From DATDCY01 sp031406795 [NCBI: Candidatus Rokuibacteriota bacterium] (lineage in GTDB: Bacteria > JAUVQV01), in NCBI GenBank assembly GCA_031406795.1, contig JANOHV010000075.1, positions 1-46,239 of the forward strand: a DNA stretch of 46,239 nucleotides. The letters are read 5' to 3'. Shown here piece by piece: positions 18,808 to 26,855 of the stretch. Each line of letters starts with the position of its first letter. Position 1 is the stretch's first letter. The position numbers were made by a program, and so were the translations under genes. The notes beneath the pieces are model-generated. The model was not told where the DNA came from and did not search any database. It worked only from the letters and a program-made list of their open reading frames with translations.

Positions 18808-19555
18808 CCGGGACCACGGCGGACTGATCCTCAGGCAGCCGGAGCGCGGGTACCGCTACAGCCTCGACCCGTTCCTGCTCGCCGACTTCTGCCGGCCTCG
18901 AGCCGGCGAGCGCATCCTCGATCTCGGCGCGGGCGTCGGGGTGATCGGCCTGCTGCTCGCGAAACGCCATCCGACCGTCAGCGTTACCGCCATCGAGCTG
19001 CAGCCTGAGCTTGCGCGCTTTGCGGCTGAAAATGCCCGCTCCAATGCCCTGGAGGACCGCTGCCGAGTCATCCGCGGCGACCTGCGCGATGCGCCACGGT
19101 TTCTGCCGCCGGAGCACTTCCACCGGGTGGTCGCCAACCCGCCGTTTCGCCGGCCGGGCTCCGGCGCGACTCCCCCCGACCCCGGCAGGGCCCGCGCCCG
19201 GCTGGAGTTGAGCTTCACCCTCACCGACCTCGCCCGAACGAGCGCGGCGCTGCTGCGATTCGGCGGAACGCTCGGCGTGATCCATCTGGCGGAGCGCCTG
19301 CCGGAACTCTGTCACGCCCTGGCGGCAGCCGGTCTGACGCCAAAAAAACTCCGCCTCGTCGCCGCCCGCGCAACCGCGGCGCCGCGGCTCTGTCTGGTCT
19401 CGGCCATCAAGGGGGGGCGGCCCGGTCTTGCCGTGCTGCCGCAGCTCACGCTTCACGATGCGGGGGGGCGGTATACCGACGCCGTGGCCGCGTTGCTGCG
19501 GGAGCAGGGCGCCGACAAGCCGGCGGGAGTCAAAAAACACTCACCTGACGAATAG
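18797..19555 (+). CDS. N6-adenine-type SAM methyltransferase (TrmN6-like)
   Basis: About 252 aa. The SAM motif ILDLGAGVGVIGLLLA (residues about 39-54) and the N6-methyltransferase motif NPPF (114-117) are clear, and the N-terminal LRQPERGYRYSLDPFLLADF is typical of the tRNA1(Val) A37 N6-methyltransferase family (TrmN6/YfiC). No ATG, GTG or TTG precedes the conserved N-terminus after the last in-frame stop (18767); the only plausible starts are CTG 18797, overlapping atpC by 11 bp, or CTG 18824. A later GTG at 18941 would delete part of the SAM motif. The substrate is inferred, not shown. Confidence 0.82.
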   Translation: MGTDRDHGGLILRQPERGYRYSLDPFLLADFCRPRAGERILDLGAGVGVIGLLLAKRHPTVSVTAIELQPELARFAAENARSNALEDRCRVIRGDLRDAPRFLPPEHFHRVVANPPFRRPGSGATPPDPGRARARLELSFTLTDLARTSAALLRFGGTLGVIHLAERLPELCHALAAAGLTPKKLRLVAARATAAPRLCLVSAIKGGRPGLAVLPQLTLHDAGGRYTDAVAALLREQGADKPAGVKKHSPDE

Positions 19556-19584
19556 TTGCGACACTGTCGCGTTTGTACTATATT
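19556..19584 (+). promoter_or_regulatory. Sigma-70-like promoter
   Basis: -35 TTGCGA (19556-19561), 17-bp spacer, -10 TATATT (19579-19584), directly after the methyltransferase stop and 24 bp before the next ATG. It would separate the genes from 19609 on from the atp operon. Confidence 0.55.
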
Positions 19585-19608
19585 CCTCCGCACGGAGACT
19601 AAAAGAAA

Positions 19609-20103
19609 ATGGTGCCCGGATTCAATACGGATTTCAAGTACCGCGGAGAGACCTACCACGTGCAGACCGAAGACAACGGGGTGGGCAACCCGGTGGTGGT
19701 CACGCTGCTCTACCACAAGGGAGCGATCCTCGCCTCCCGTCGGACGCCGTACCACGAGCTGGCCGGCAAGCCCGGGTTCGAGCAGGAACTCATGGGACTC
19801 ATGAAGAGCCAGCACAAGGATCTGATGCGTGCTCTGCTGGCCGGCGCCTATGACAAGAACGGGGCCGCGCCCGCGATTGCCGGGAGCAGCGGCGAACACC
19901 CCTCCGACGCTGCCGCCGCGGTTGCCGGCACGGCGCCACCCCCGCCGCTCGAGCCCAAGCCCGCCATCAGGCCCCTGCGCGCCCCGCGCGCGAACGACGC
20001 TGCGTGCCAGACGGCGGCGCCCCCGACGTCAGCATTGACGCTCGACGAAGCCATCCGCAACTACCTGGAGAGCTTTGCCGCGACGGCGGCCGCAGCCAAC
20101 TGA
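19609..20103 (+). CDS. Conserved hypothetical protein
   Basis: 164 aa from ATG 19609. Residues 1-85 form a compact conserved-looking unit (FNTDFKYRGETYHVQTEDNG, then ILASRRTPYHEL), followed by a Pro/Ala-rich, low-complexity linker (90-140) and a short C-terminal helix (LTLDEAIRNYLESF). I recall similar N-termini in uncharacterised delta-proteobacterial proteins but know of no function. No signal peptide or membrane segment. It has its own promoter candidate and precedes a CtpA-type protease gene by 55 bp. Confidence 0.75.
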   Translation: MVPGFNTDFKYRGETYHVQTEDNGVGNPVVVTLLYHKGAILASRRTPYHELAGKPGFEQELMGLMKSQHKDLMRALLAGAYDKNGAAPAIAGSSGEHPSDAAAAVAGTAPPPPLEPKPAIRPLRAPRANDAACQTAAPPTSALTLDEAIRNYLESFAATAAAAN

Positions 20104-20158
20104 GACGATCGGCACCTGGCGAGAGCCCGGCGAACCACTAAAGGAGCCGCGAAAACGA

Positions 20159-21538
20159 ATGGGAGTGTTCAAGCAGAGAAACCTGGGATCCGCGACGATC
20201 GTCCTGCTCGCACTCGTCGCGAGTCTCGTCGTGGGGGTGAGCAACTTCGAAGCTGCCACCGGCAGAGAGACCTACGACAAGCTCAAGCTGTTCTCCGAGG
20301 TTCTCTCGCTCGTCGAATCCAGCTATGTCGACGAAGTCGACTCGGGCAAGCTCGTCCAGGGCGCCATCCGCGGCATGCTCAAGGAACTCGACCCGCACAC
20401 GGCGTACATGGACGAAGAGATGTTCAACGAAATGCAGGTCGACACCAAAGGAGAGTTCGGCGGGCTGGGGATCACGATCGGCCTCAAGGCCGACGAGCTC
20501 ACGGAGATTTCGCCGATCGAGGACACACCGGCCTGGCGCGCCGGGATCCTGGCCGGCGACCGCATCATCAAAGTCGACGGCGAGAGCACCAAGAACATGA
20601 GCGTCGAGAACGCGGTCAAGAAGATGCGCGGGGTGCCGGGGACGCCGATCACCGTTTCGATCATGCGCGACGATTTCAAGGAGCCGAAAGACTTCACCAT
20701 CGTCCGCGACGTCATCAAGCTCAAGAGCGTCAAGTCCCGGATCATCGACAATGCGGTCGGCTACATCCGCGTCACTCAGTTTCAGGAACGCACCGAAGCC
20801 GACCTCGAGCAGGCCCTGGCCGCCCTGTGGACGCAAAACGCCGCCCTCAAGGGGCTCATCCTCGATCTGCGCAACAACCCGGGAGGTCTGCTCGAGCAGG
20901 CCGTGCAGGTTTCCGGGTCGTTCCTGGAGAAAGGCAAGCTGGTGGTCTACACCAAGGGACGGAAGGCGAACAACAATGTCGAGTACAAGGTGCGCGGCAA
21001 TGGCGGGCGCACCGCCTTCCCGATGGTCATCCTCGTCAACCACGGCTCGGCCTCCGCCTCGGAGATCGTGGCGGGCGCTCTCCAGGACTGGGGCCGCGCG
21101 GTCATCCTCGGCGTCGACACCTTCGGCAAGGGTTCGGTCCAGACCGTGATCCCGCTTGAGGACGGCTCCGGCTTGCGCCTGACAACGGCGAAATACTACA
21201 CGCCGAAGGGCCGCTCGATCCAGAACACCGGGATCAAGCCCGACATCATCGTCCCGGCCGCGGTCATTCAGGTCAAGAAGGCCGGTGAGAGCCAGCTCGC
21301 GAAAGAAAGGGACCTCGACGGGCATCTCGCCAACGAGACCGAGCCTGCGCCCGCGGGCACGCCGCCGCCCGCCACGCCGGTAAGACCCGCGCTCGAAAAC
21401 GAAGAGGACGCGGATCCCGAAGCTTTCGAAGCGACGAGCGACGAGGAGGACTTCCAGCTCCAGCGGGCCCTGGACCTGCTCAAGACCTGGGACATCTTCC
21501 ACAAGAACCAGGGTGCCTCCACCGCGAAAGCGGACTAG
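20159..21538 (+). CDS. ctpA: S41 family carboxyl-terminal processing protease
   Basis: 459 aa from ATG 20159, AAGGAG upstream. N-terminal signal anchor at residues 11-31, then a PDZ domain (about 95-170) and the S41 protease core. The catalytic pair is Ser299 in GSASASEI and Lys324 in FGKGSVQ, 25 residues apart as in Prc. The C-terminal 90 residues are acidic and Pro-rich. Such enzymes degrade periplasmic proteins or cleave C-terminal tails. It is followed at once by the deacetylase-like gene, the usual pairing in diderm genomes. Confidence 0.95.
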   Translation: MGVFKQRNLGSATIVLLALVASLVVGVSNFEAATGRETYDKLKLFSEVLSLVESSYVDEVDSGKLVQGAIRGMLKELDPHTAYMDEEMFNEMQVDTKGEFGGLGITIGLKADELTEISPIEDTPAWRAGILAGDRIIKVDGESTKNMSVENAVKKMRGVPGTPITVSIMRDDFKEPKDFTIVRDVIKLKSVKSRIIDNAVGYIRVTQFQERTEADLEQALAALWTQNAALKGLILDLRNNPGGLLEQAVQVSGSFLEKGKLVVYTKGRKANNNVEYKVRGNGGRTAFPMVILVNHGSASASEIVAGALQDWGRAVILGVDTFGKGSVQTVIPLEDGSGLRLTTAKYYTPKGRSIQNTGIKPDIIVPAAVIQVKKAGESQLAKERDLDGHLANETEPAPAGTPPPATPVRPALENEEDADPEAFEATSDEEDFQLQRALDLLKTWDIFHKNQGASTAKAD

Positions 21539-21539
21539 C

Positions 21540-22655
21540 GTGGCCGCACGCCCCCGGAGGCGTCGGCGCGTTGCGCCCCGGCTGCGCTTCCGACGCTGGC
21601 TGCGCCGACAGGATCGCCTCACGCGCGTGCTCGCGATTGCGGTGATCGCGCTCTCGATCGTGGTGGTTGCACTGATGGCCCGGCTTCGCGACGGGACCCC
21701 GCCGAATGCCGGAGCCGCGCGCGGCGCACGTACCGGCGAAGCCATTTCGCAGGCGACGACGAAACGGGCACCCGCGGTGCGGGGCCACCCCGCGCGAACG
21801 CCGGGGAAGGCGCCAACGCCGCAATCCTTGTCGCCGCAAAAGGCGACGCCCGTTCTTGCTCGAACGGCGACTGCCGCATCCGATCACCCCGGCGGCCCGC
21901 GCCTCGCCATCGTCATCGACGATCTGGGGCAGAGCTACACCCATTTCGAGCAGCTGGCCGGCCTGGACATCCCGCTTTCGATCGCCATAATCCCCGGGCT
22001 GCCGGCTTCGGCGCGCACGGTGAGCGAGGCCTCCCGGCGCGGCATCGAGATGCTCCTGCACCAGCCGATGGAACCGCACGAGGAAGGGGGCAAGAACCCC
22101 GGCGCGGGCGTGCTGCTGACTTCGATGACCGCGGCGGCCCTGCGCGCGCAGGTACGCGCCGGTCTTGCCGCGGTTCCCGGCGCTGTCGGCGTGAACAACC
22201 ACATGGGCTCGCGGTTCACCGAGGACCCCGCCGGCCTCGGCGCCCTGATGGCCGAACTCAAGGAGCACGGCCTGTTCTGGCTCGACAGCCGGACCACGGC
22301 CGCGACCCGCGGCGTCGAGGCAGCGCATGCCGCCGGCGTGCCGGCGCTCGAACGCGACATTTTCATCGATGCCGAGGTCAGCAGCGATGCCATCCGCGGC
22401 CAGGTGCGCAAACTCGTCGAAACGGCGCGAAGCCGCGGTGCGGCCGTGGGTATCGGCCACCCGCACCCGGAAACGATCGCGGTCCTGCGCGAGCTGCGCT
22501 CGGAACTGCTCGCCTCCGGCGTGAGCCTGGTCGGTGTTTCGGCACTCCTGCGCAGCTCCCCCGTGGGCGGCCCGGGCGCGAGGCTCGCCGCCGCGCTGAC
22601 GGACAAGGCCGGCAGTGGCGGCACGGCAGCAGCAACGAAGGCGGCGACGCCGTGA
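21540..22655 (+). CDS. Divergent polysaccharide deacetylase family protein (YibQ-like)
   Basis: About 371 aa. Basic N-terminus, one TM helix (about residues 31-48), a Pro/Ala/Thr linker, then a deacetylase-like domain from about residue 120 with LAIVIDDLGQSY, MLLHQPMEPHEEG, VGVNNHMGSRFTED and AVGIGHPHPETI. The family resembles polysaccharide deacetylases but activity is mostly unproven. GTG 21540, just after the ctpA stop, is one start; GTG 21513 overlapping ctpA is also possible. The stop overlaps the tsaD start (GTGA). Confidence 0.88.
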   Translation: MAARPRRRRRVAPRLRFRRWLRRQDRLTRVLAIAVIALSIVVVALMARLRDGTPPNAGAARGARTGEAISQATTKRAPAVRGHPARTPGKAPTPQSLSPQKATPVLARTATAASDHPGGPRLAIVIDDLGQSYTHFEQLAGLDIPLSIAIIPGLPASARTVSEASRRGIEMLLHQPMEPHEEGGKNPGAGVLLTSMTAAALRAQVRAGLAAVPGAVGVNNHMGSRFTEDPAGLGALMAELKEHGLFWLDSRTTAATRGVEAAHAAGVPALERDIFIDAEVSSDAIRGQVRKLVETARSRGAAVGIGHPHPETIAVLRELRSELLASGVSLVGVSALLRSSPVGGPGARLAAALTDKAGSGGTAAATKAATP

Positions 22656-23725
22656 GAGCAGCCGCGCCCGGCGCGAGTTCCCGGCTCATCCTCGGCCTCG
22701 AAACCTCCTGCGACGAGACGGCGGCGGCAGTTGTCGAGGAAGGTCGCCGCGTGCTCTCCTCCGTTATCGCCTCGCAGGTCGCCGACCACCGGCCCTACGG
22801 CGGGGTCGTCCCGGAGATCGCCGGACGCAAGCACCTGGAAAATCTCATACCGGTCGTTCAGTCCGCGCTCGATCAAGCCGGCGTGCTGCCCGCCGATCTC
22901 GGTGCGGTCGCCGTGACCTCAAGCCCCGGACTGATGGGGGCCCTGCTGGTTGGCACCTCTTTCGGCAAGGCGCTGGCGATGGGTTGGCGCCTGCCCCTCG
23001 TCGAAGTGAACCATCTGCACGCGCACGCCCTGGCGATCTATCTCGACCACCGACGCCCGCGCCTGCCGTACCTCGCGCTGGTGGTCTCCGGCGGACACAC
23101 GACGCTGTTCCGCGTCTCCTCGGCGCTGGACCTGGCGATCATCGGGCAGACGCGCGACGACGCCGCCGGGGAGTGCATCGACAAGGTCGCGAAATTCCTT
23201 GGGCTCGATTATCCGGGAGGGCCGGAAATCGACCGGCTCGCCGCCGGGGCCAACCCGCAGGCGGTGCGTTTTACGCGCGCACTGGCGCACGCCTCGACGC
23301 TCGATTTCTCCTTCTCCGGCCTGAAGACCGCCGTCGTCAACCATGTGCTCGGCACCAGCCGGCTCCAGGGCCCGCTGAACCACCAGCAGGCCCCCCCGCT
23401 TGCGCAGGCGCAGCTGCGCGATCTTGCGGCGAGCTTCCTGGAGGCGGTGGTCGACACGCTCGTGGGCAAGACGCTGCGGGCCGCGCGCGAACACGGACTT
23501 TCGACCGTGGTCGTCTCCGGCGGCGTTGCGGCGAACAGGCGTCTGCGCGAGAAGATGACGACGGCCGGGAAGGCGCAAGGGGTGCGGGTGCTGTTTCCCG
23601 GGCGCGAACTGTGCACCGACAACGCGGCCATGATCGCCGGCGCCGCCTGGCATTTGGCGCGAAAAAAGCGCTTCGCCGGGCTGGATCTGCGCCCCTCGGC
23701 AAGAATGAAAACCGGCGCGTGCTAG
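22652..23725 (+). CDS. tsaD: tRNA N6-adenosine threonylcarbamoyltransferase
   Basis: 357 aa, GTG start at 22652 overlapping the previous stop. It transfers the threonylcarbamoyl group to A37 of ANN-decoding tRNAs with TsaB and TsaE. Motifs: ILGLETSCDETAAAVV at the start, metal ligands in NHLHAHALA, VVSGGHTTLF, DDAAGECIDKVAKFLGL, FSFSGLKTAV and VSGGVAANRRLRE. The family length (about 340-360) fits. The partner tsaB and tsaE genes are not in the window. Confidence 0.96.
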   Translation: MRAAAPGASSRLILGLETSCDETAAAVVEEGRRVLSSVIASQVADHRPYGGVVPEIAGRKHLENLIPVVQSALDQAGVLPADLGAVAVTSSPGLMGALLVGTSFGKALAMGWRLPLVEVNHLHAHALAIYLDHRRPRLPYLALVVSGGHTTLFRVSSALDLAIIGQTRDDAAGECIDKVAKFLGLDYPGGPEIDRLAAGANPQAVRFTRALAHASTLDFSFSGLKTAVVNHVLGTSRLQGPLNHQQAPPLAQAQLRDLAASFLEAVVDTLVGKTLRAAREHGLSTVVVSGGVAANRRLREKMTTAGKAQGVRVLFPGRELCTDNAAMIAGAAWHLARKKRFAGLDLRPSARMKTGAC

Positions 23726-23726
23726 G

Positions 23727-24911
23727 ATGAGCGGCATGCAGGATCCGCGCGCACTGATCTATCTCGACAACGGCGCGACCTCGTTCCCGAAACCGCCGAC
23801 GGTCGCGGCCGCCATGTCGCACTTCCTGCTCGAAGTCGGCGGCAGCCCCGGGCGCTCGGGACACCGGCTTTCGCAGGAGGCGGCGCGCGTGGTCTTCGAG
23901 TGCCGCGAGGCGCTCGCGCGGCTCTTCGGCGCCGCCGATTCACGGCGCATCATCTTCACGCTCAACGCCACGCAAGCGCTCAACACGGCCATCTACGGCC
24001 TGCTCAAGCCGGGCGACCGGGTGCTCACGACGGCCATGGAGCACAACTCCACGATGCGGCCGCTGCGGGATCTGGAGCACCGGGGCGTCATCTCCCTCGA
24101 GGTGCTCCCGTGCGACCGCGCCGGCCGCCTCGACCTCGGGCGCCTCCAGGCGGCCCTCGCGACGCGCTCAAAGCTGCTCGCCGCCGTGCACGCCTCCAAT
24201 GTCAGCGGCGCCATCCTGCCGCTGCGCGAAGTCGGCGCGATGACGCGCGCCGCCGGGACACTGCTGCTCGTCGATGCCGCCCAGTCGGCGGGTGCGCTGC
24301 CGATCGACGTGGAAGCCGACGGCATCGACCTGCTCGCCTTCACCGGGCACAAGGCGCTGTTCGGTCCTCAGGGTACCGGCGGCCTCTGGGCCCGCACGGG
24401 AGTCGAGCCGGAGCCGCTCGTTCGCGGCGGCACCGGCAGCAACTCGGAACTCGAAATGCAGCCGGAGTTCTGGCCCGACCGGCTCGAAAGCGGCACGCAG
24501 AACGCGGTCGGCATCGCCGGCCTTCTCGCCGGGGTGTCCTTCATCGCGGAGACCGGGCTTCCGGCGATACAAACGCGCGAGGAGGCGCTGACGAGGCGGT
24601 TGATCGACGGGCTGGAGGGTGTCGCCGGGATCACGCTGCACGGCCCGGAGCGCGCTGCCGCGCGCTCGCCCATCGTGTCGGCGACCTTCGCCGGCCTCGT
24701 CCCGTCCGAAGCCGGGTTCCTCCTCGAGGAGGGCTTCGGCGTACTCACCCGCGTCGGGTTGCACTGCTCGCCCGCCGCGCACCACACGCTCGGGACCTAC
24801 CCCCAGGGCACGGTCCGTTTCGCGCCGGGGTTTTTCACGAGCGACGCGCAGATCGACGCCACGATCGCGGCCTGCCGCTATCTCGCGGCGAAAAAGGCGG
24901 GCGGCCGATGA
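23727..24911 (+). CDS. Class V PLP aminotransferase, cysteine-desulfurase family
   Basis: 394 aa from ATG 23727; an internal ATG at 23736 has a better-spaced AGGA and may be the true start. It is a PLP enzyme of the NifS/CsdB group: IYLDNGATSFPKPPTV near the N-terminus, AMEHNSTMRPL, LLVDAAQSAGALPIDV, and the PLP lysine in FTGHKALFGPQGTGG. Near the C-terminus VGLHCSPAAHHTLG carries the likely catalytic Cys. It overlaps a DUF3343 gene by 4 bp and lies 430 bp from selC. Such pairs are often found by selenium genes, so it may deliver Se from selenocysteine. That role is inferred. Confidence 0.88.
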   Translation: MSGMQDPRALIYLDNGATSFPKPPTVAAAMSHFLLEVGGSPGRSGHRLSQEAARVVFECREALARLFGAADSRRIIFTLNATQALNTAIYGLLKPGDRVLTTAMEHNSTMRPLRDLEHRGVISLEVLPCDRAGRLDLGRLQAALATRSKLLAAVHASNVSGAILPLREVGAMTRAAGTLLLVDAAQSAGALPIDVEADGIDLLAFTGHKALFGPQGTGGLWARTGVEPEPLVRGGTGSNSELEMQPEFWPDRLESGTQNAVGIAGLLAGVSFIAETGLPAIQTREEALTRRLIDGLEGVAGITLHGPERAAARSPIVSATFAGLVPSEAGFLLEEGFGVLTRVGLHCSPAAHHTLGTYPQGTVRFAPGFFTSDAQIDATIAACRYLAAKKAGGR

Positions 24912-25168
24912 GCGCCGCTGCGGGAGCATTCGCGATCGCCACCTTTCACTCGACGCACATGGTGCTCAAGGCCGAGAAGCTGCTCAAGCAGGCCGGGGTC
25001 GGCGAGGTCCGCCTGGTGCCGGTGCCGAGTCAGGTCTCCTCGGACTGCGGGGTGACGGTGCGCTTCGCGGCCGCGGACGTCGCGCGCGCGGCCGGGCTGC
25101 TGCGGCCGCTCGAGGACCTCCAGGGGATCTTCGTCGAGAGCGGTGACGGCTGGACGCCCTACGCCTGA
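24908..25168 (+). CDS. DUF3343 small protein, putative Se/S carrier
   Basis: 86 aa from ATG 24908, overlapping the desulfurase stop (ATGA). The fold signature is AIATFHSTHMVLKAEKLLKQ, then VPVPSQVSSDCGVTVRF with an invariant-looking Cys47. DUF3343 proteins co-occur with selenium-utilisation genes and are suspected to carry persulfide or perselenide; this is a genomic association rather than a proven activity. The tight overlap implies it acts with the upstream desulfurase. selC follows 175 bp downstream on the same strand. Confidence 0.82.
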   Translation: MSAAAGAFAIATFHSTHMVLKAEKLLKQAGVGEVRLVPVPSQVSSDCGVTVRFAAADVARAAGLLRPLEDLQGIFVESGDGWTPYA

Positions 25169-25171
25169 GCG

Positions 25172-25189
25172 GCGGGACTCCGGTCCCGC
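25172..25189 (+). terminator. Hairpin after DUF3343 gene, possible terminator
   Basis: GCGGGAC-TCCG-GTCCCGC, a perfect 7-bp stem beginning 4 bp after the DUF3343 stop. No T-run follows, so termination would need Rho or another mechanism. Confidence 0.4.
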
Positions 25190-25301
25190 GTGCGGACGGC
25201 GGTGGCGTCCCGTCGCTCGCGCTTCAGCGCCGCGACCCCGGCGCGCTCCCCCGAGCTCGTTGATGCCGATTCCGACTCCGAAAGAAAACCCCCAAGCCAG
25301 G

Positions 25302-25330
25302 GTGGCATTTTCCCTGTTGTGTTCTATAAT
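25302..25330 (+). promoter_or_regulatory. Candidate promoter of selC
   Basis: Perfect -10 TATAAT at 25325-25330 with -35-like GTGGCA at 25302-25307, 17-bp spacing. The tRNA begins 13 bp after the -10, so transcription would start very close to the mature 5' end. Confidence 0.55.
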
Positions 25331-25342
25331 CCCTGCCAGCAC

Positions 25343-25441
25343 GGGAGCGGATGGGTCACTGGTGGGCCCCCCGGACTTCAAATCCGGTCGGCGGGCGCTA
25401 ATCACGTCCGCGGTAGGTTCGATTCCTACACGTTCCCGCCA
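25343..25441 (+). tRNA. selC: tRNA-Sec (UCA anticodon)
   Basis: 99 nt including the encoded CCA. The anticodon is TCA (25378-25380) in loop CTTCAAA, closed by the stem CCGGA/TCCGG. The acceptor arm pairs GGGAGCG with CGTTCCC, the discriminator is G and CCA follows. The variable arm is long (about 25 nt, GCGGGC/GTCCGC stem), and the T arm is GTAGG-TTCGATT-CCTAC. The extra-long acceptor/variable arms and UCA anticodon identify selenocysteine tRNA. It indicates that this organism decodes UGA as Sec, although selA, selB and selD are outside the window. Confidence 0.95.
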
Positions 25442-25470
25442 CGCCGCAGCCACATCAGGGGAGGGCGATC

Positions 25471-25674
25471 ATGCCTTATGCAAACATCCGCGTGACCAGA
25501 ACCGGCGTCACCCGCGAGCAGAAGGCCGAGATCATCAAGGGGGTCACCGACGTGCTCGTGAAGGTGCTCGGCAAGGATCCCGAGCGCACCTTCGTGGTGA
25601 TCGACGAGGTCGACACCGACAACTGGGGGATCGGGGGCGAGAGCATCACCGCCCGCAACTCGAGAGCGAAGTAG
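25471..25674 (+). CDS. 4-oxalocrotonate tautomerase family protein
   Basis: 67 aa from ATG 25471 with GGGGAGGG upstream. The catalytic Pro follows the initiator Met (MPYANIRVTRTGVTREQKAE), and the C-terminal part has the usual VVIDEVDTDNWGIGGE. Such enzymes tautomerise enol/keto acids as hexamers; the substrate cannot be read from sequence. It begins 29 bp after the selC 3' end on the same strand with no terminator between, so both may be on one transcript that must be cleaved to free the tRNA. Confidence 0.88.
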   Translation: MPYANIRVTRTGVTREQKAEIIKGVTDVLVKVLGKDPERTFVVIDEVDTDNWGIGGESITARNSRAK

Positions 25675-25684
25675 CGCCCCCGCG

Positions 25685-26758
25685 CTAGCGGTCGCCCTCG
25701 GCCATCGCCTTGCCGAACGCGGCCCAGAACGGATCGACCCGGGGGTGCTCCAGCGTACGGATGCGGCCGCCCTCGGCGAGCGTGATCCCCTCGGCCTCCG
25801 GGAGCGTCTCGCCGATGACGGCGGCGGCAATGCCCTTCGCAGCGAGGCGAGCCAGAATTTCCGCCGTCCGGTGCTTCTTGCACGTCAGCACGAGCGTCCC
25901 CTCGCTGATCGACGTGAACGGGTCGATCGCGAAGAGGCGGCAGACCTTCTCGACCTCCTCCGGCACCATGATCCGCTCGCGCTCGATGCGCATGCCGACG
26001 CGCGAGGCCCGGGCGACCTCGTACAGGCCGCCCCAGAGGCCGCATTCGGTCGCATCGTGCATCGCGGTCACGCCGTCCTCGCGCACGCCCACGGATGCTG
26101 CGATCGTGGCTTCCTCGACGACGCTCATTTGTCCGAACATGGCGTCCGCCCGCCGGGCGAAATCGGCCCCGTAGGCCGCCGCGACGCGTTTCGGGAAGGT
26201 CGCGGCGAAGAGCGCCGTCGCCTCGATGGCCGGGCCCTTGGTGATCACGACGTCCTCGCCCGCCCCGGCCATCGCCGGCGTCACATAGCGATCGCGCGGG
26301 CCGGTGGCCATCACGGTTGCCCCGCCGATCATCGGGTACTCGCAGCCCTGGTAGCGCGCCGTGTGCCCGGCGATGACGGCGATGCCGAGCTTGTCGCACT
26401 CGGCGTGCATCGCGCGCCAGAGGGTGACGAACTGCTCCTTGGTGATGCCGAGCGGCAGGTTCAGGTCGATCGTCATCCACCGCGGCGCCAGCCCCGAGAC
26501 GGCCGCGTCCGAGGCGAGGATGTGCACCGCGAACCACGCCGAGCGCTCCCAGCCGTACTGCGGCACGACGAAGACCGGGTCGCACGTGACGGCCATGACG
26601 TTGCCGCCACCGATGTCCACCACGCCGATGTCCACCCCGTGCTGCGGCGGCACGAGCACCGCGGGGTCGCGGCGCCCAAGCCGCGGGTAAATGACTTCCT
26701 CGAAGATCTCGGGCGAGATCTTGCCGATCTCGGGCAGCTCGTGCACGTGCTCGTTCAT
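25685..26758 (-). CDS. AIR-synthase-like (PurM/HypE superfamily) protein
   Basis: 357 aa from ATG 26758 with GGAGGG upstream. It has the two-domain PurM-type ATP-binding fold: the N-terminal part includes DIGGGNVMAVTCDPVF and LASDAAVSGLAPRWMTIDLN, the second part GAGEDVVITKGPAIEATALF and MHDATECGLWGGLYEV. This places it with HypE-like AIR synthase-related proteins. The Gly-rich loop and catalytic Cys/Sec-Lys pair of SelD are absent at the N-terminus. Convergent with the selC-tautomerase unit (10-bp gap). The substrate is unknown. Confidence 0.8.
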   Translation of the reverse strand: MNEHVHELPEIGKISPEIFEEVIYPRLGRRDPAVLVPPQHGVDIGVVDIGGGNVMAVTCDPVFVVPQYGWERSAWFAVHILASDAAVSGLAPRWMTIDLNLPLGITKEQFVTLWRAMHAECDKLGIAVIAGHTARYQGCEYPMIGGATVMATGPRDRYVTPAMAGAGEDVVITKGPAIEATALFAATFPKRVAAAYGADFARRADAMFGQMSVVEEATIAASVGVREDGVTAMHDATECGLWGGLYEVARASRVGMRIERERIMVPEEVEKVCRLFAIDPFTSISEGTLVLTCKKHRTAEILARLAAKGIAAAVIGETLPEAEGITLAEGGRIRTLEHPRVDPFWAAFGKAMAEGDR

Positions 26759-26855
26759 CGCTTTCCCTCCGCAGGCATTACCCTGACAGGTTGCGGGGTC
26801 GGCCCAGGCGGACCCTCTCAGCCGTCCGCAGACAGCTCCCCCAAGCATGGTCGGT

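Noticed and set aside
25685-26758. AIR-synthase-like protein as SelD
   Set aside because: Lacks the N-terminal catalytic Cys/Sec and Gly-rich loop of selenophosphate synthetase.
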